From the NCBI GenBank assembly GCA_019693395.1, contig JAAMXP010001396.1, positions 1-23,899 on the forward strand: a DNA stretch of 23,899 nt, written 5' to 3'. Below are positions 22,175 through 23,899 of the stretch, piece by piece. Position 1 is the first letter of the stretch. Every line of letters begins with the position of its first letter. The DNA comes from Ettlia oleoabundans (Eukaryota; Chlorophyta; Chlorophyceae; Chlamydomonadales). Made by a program: the position numbers and the translations under genes. Below the pieces are notes generated by a model. The model had not been told where the DNA came from and ran no database searches. It saw nothing but the letters and a program-made list of their open reading frames with translations.

Positions 22175-23899
22175 CTGGGGGCAGCCTGGGGCGTCGCTTG
22201 AGGGGAATCCGCCGGGGTGAAGTGGGACGTGGTTTGAGCACAGGAGGCCTGGGCCGCGGCGGTTTCGACTGCGGAGGCTTGGGGCGGGGTGGCGGGCGGC
22301 GAGCTGGAGGTTGTCTGGTTTCGGAGCTAGATGGTGGTGAGGGGAGGAGGCCACGTGGGGCTGGACCAGGCCTGCAGCACAGCCAGGCTTGATACCACGT
22401 CAACCTGCAACAGTCGCCGCCGGCTGCTGCCACAAATGACTGGTTACAAGGTGTGCTGTTCGGCCTAGACCCTTGGGAAGTTGATATTAGTTACTGACAT
22501 ATGGTGCAGTGATATCTGCAGCACGGTTAACTGGTGGAATGGTGCTCAAAGAACCAGCTGGAACCAACGCACCTCGGCCTCGGTGGCGGCGGTTTGGGGG
22601 GCGGAGATGGCGGGTCGTACTGCCTTGTCCCATCCAGTAGGGACAGCCACGTCTGCTTGTGCTTGGCGGCAAGCTGCAGGAAATTTGCGTTGCCGCCGCT
22701 CTCCAGCCACATCAGGCACGCTGTGAAGTAGTCTGCAGCGTGCACAGCAGGCGCAGCAGGTTGCAACAGGCGCATCACGCAGGGAAAACTCGAGAGTGGT
22801 CGTCAACTTATGGTCGCTTAAGGCAATCCACCCACCCACCGTGTATGCTCTCATGCTGGGCGTAGGCCACCAGCAGTTCCTGGAGAATGGAGGAGGTGCG
22901 GAGCTGCAGGCTGAGGGTGGGGCTGGTGGCTGACAGCCAGGGCAGCAGGCTGTACACCTTGTGCGTCCAGCGGAACACAGGTGACTGCCTGTCCTCCCAG
23001 CCCTTGGGGTCCTGGACCACCCAGCCACTGGAGTCCAGCAACCCCACGGCCTGAAGCGCCCCCACTATCGCTGCTGATTGGGCCGGGGTGATGACTGGTA
23101 TGCGTTGAGCCAGTGTGGTGATCAGGATTCTACGTGGAGGCGACTGCACGCGCGAAGGTGGGGGGCAGGAAAAGAGTGTCGCAACAGGGTAAGGAAGAGG
23201 GTTGTGGAGTGCTGCAGGGTTAAAGGCTAGACATGCACAGCATGGGAACAAGGAAATTGTAGGAAGGGCGCATGCAGCAAGCTTAGTCTTTGCAAGGGGT
23301 TGTTCATGTTTTGCGGTGCACACCACCCCAGGCCACTTGATGCACAGAGGTCTGGCATAGCCAAAACCCAACAGCTCCACTGTACTCACAACTACATAGC
23401 TGCTGGGCACGCCGTTCATCCTGAGCAAACCCACGCTTTTGGGCGCCTGGCTGATTCCCCAAGGGTCGTTCTGCATCCGAGGGGCCAGGCATACGTGAGT
23501 GAGGGGGAGGGGGCGGGTCTGAGCCGCCGAGCAGGGCAGACAGGCGCCTAAAATGTGAGCGCTGTGGGGTCAGAGGACACGCCGCTGCTGCATGGGTGGG
23601 GTTGCTGACAGGCGTGCCTTACCCCCATCGCGATGAACAGGGTTGGGGGGTAGGTCCCCCGAGGCAGGCGAAGGGTGCGACTATCCTCCCGGAAAATGCC
23701 CCAGTTGTCGGGTTCAGGTGAGGAAACCACTGCACAAACGGGGTGCAAACTGGTGCACAAGTTGTGGAGCAAGCAGCCCTGACAGTCCTCAATCCCGATA
23801 CCACGTAGGTCACATCAAAAGCTGGAGGAAGCCCTGCCACAGAATGCACGACGCCGCAGTCTGGCTGGTTGACTGCATGTCGTCCGGCGCACCTGAGAA
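22116..23899 (-). CDS. Probable secreted enzyme-like protein with proline-rich tail, 5' end beyond right edge
   Basis: Exons on the minus strand: about 23872-23623 (see frameshift finding), 23470-23390, 23143-22840, 22732-22573, then 22409-22116. From the second exon on, phases agree. The first piece is Cys-rich (DCQGCLLHNLCTSLHPVC) and ends YPPTLFIAMG. Then come NDPWGISQAPKSVGLLRM, PVITPAQSAAIVGALQAVGL, and DYFTACLMWLESGGNANFL. The end is extensin-like: PPSPPPKPPPPRPR, followed by many PPRP and PPRPKP units rich in Arg. The Cys pattern and Pro tail suggest an extracellular or wall-associated protein. The middle faintly recalls uncharacterised algal alpha/beta-hydrolase-like proteins, but no catalytic triad can be shown here. 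An alternative end is the stop at 22527 by reading past the exon-4 donor. Confidence 0.55.
22444..22448 (-). terminator. TGTAA signal after the alternative stop of the right-hand gene
   Basis: On the minus strand TGTAA lies 79 nt past the stop at 22527-22529, within the intron that would otherwise lead to the proline-rich exon. Confidence 0.4.

Noticed and set aside
21743..22354. Minus-strand frame of 203 codons downstream of the proline-rich exon
   Set aside because: It is in a different frame from the Pro-rich exon, has no motif, and the plus strand in this stretch has better exon-like signals.

Overview
The window is nuclear DNA of a green alga (Chlorophyta). Genes are split by many short introns of about 70-600 nt, with donors that are nearly always GTG-rich (GTGAGT, GTGGGT, GTGCGT) and acceptors ending TGCAG. 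The chlorophyte polyadenylation signal TGTAA lies after several stops. The recognisable proteins are plant-type: a methionine aminopeptidase 2, a plant-type guanylate-binding protein and a Ycf45/SPD1 plastid ATPase. Class or genus cannot be fixed from this sequence. There is no operon, CRISPR array or intact mobile element. All gene models were built by eye from splice signals, reading phase and remembered family motifs.

Layout. 231-2747 (-): methionine aminopeptidase 2, its C-terminal third beyond the left edge. 3065-5558 (+): six-exon, 600-aa gene resembling the animal meiosis protein M1AP, head-to-head with MetAP2 across 317 nt. 5913-11612 (+): 16-exon, 646-aa membrane-anchored guanylate-binding GTPase. 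12129-14325 (-): acyltransferase-3 family membrane enzyme, convergent with the GTPase gene. 14681-19216 (+): 14-exon, 542-aa Ycf45/SPD1-like P-loop ATPase with a probable plastid transit peptide. 20133-20880 (-): three-exon gene for a 90-aa acidic protein. 21271-22174 (+): weakly supported spliced gene. 22116 to the right edge (-): probable secreted enzyme of a family I could not name, with a proline-rich tail.

The genes do not form a pathway. They cover N-terminal Met removal in the cytosol, a possible meiotic role, ER membrane dynamics, acyl transfer at a membrane, plastid development, and unknown functions. The gene layout alternates head-to-head promoters (2748-3064 and 14326-14680) with convergent 3' ends (11613-12128, about 20080-20133 and about 22116-22174).

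Most unusual items: the M1AP-like gene in an alga; an extra C-terminal domain on the SPD1-like ATPase; a previously easy-to-miss 90-aa three-exon gene whose last splice acceptor abuts a (CA)13 microsatellite; a decayed tRNA-Asp-like sequence inside a GTPase intron; two possible ends and an apparent one-base frameshift in the right-hand gene.
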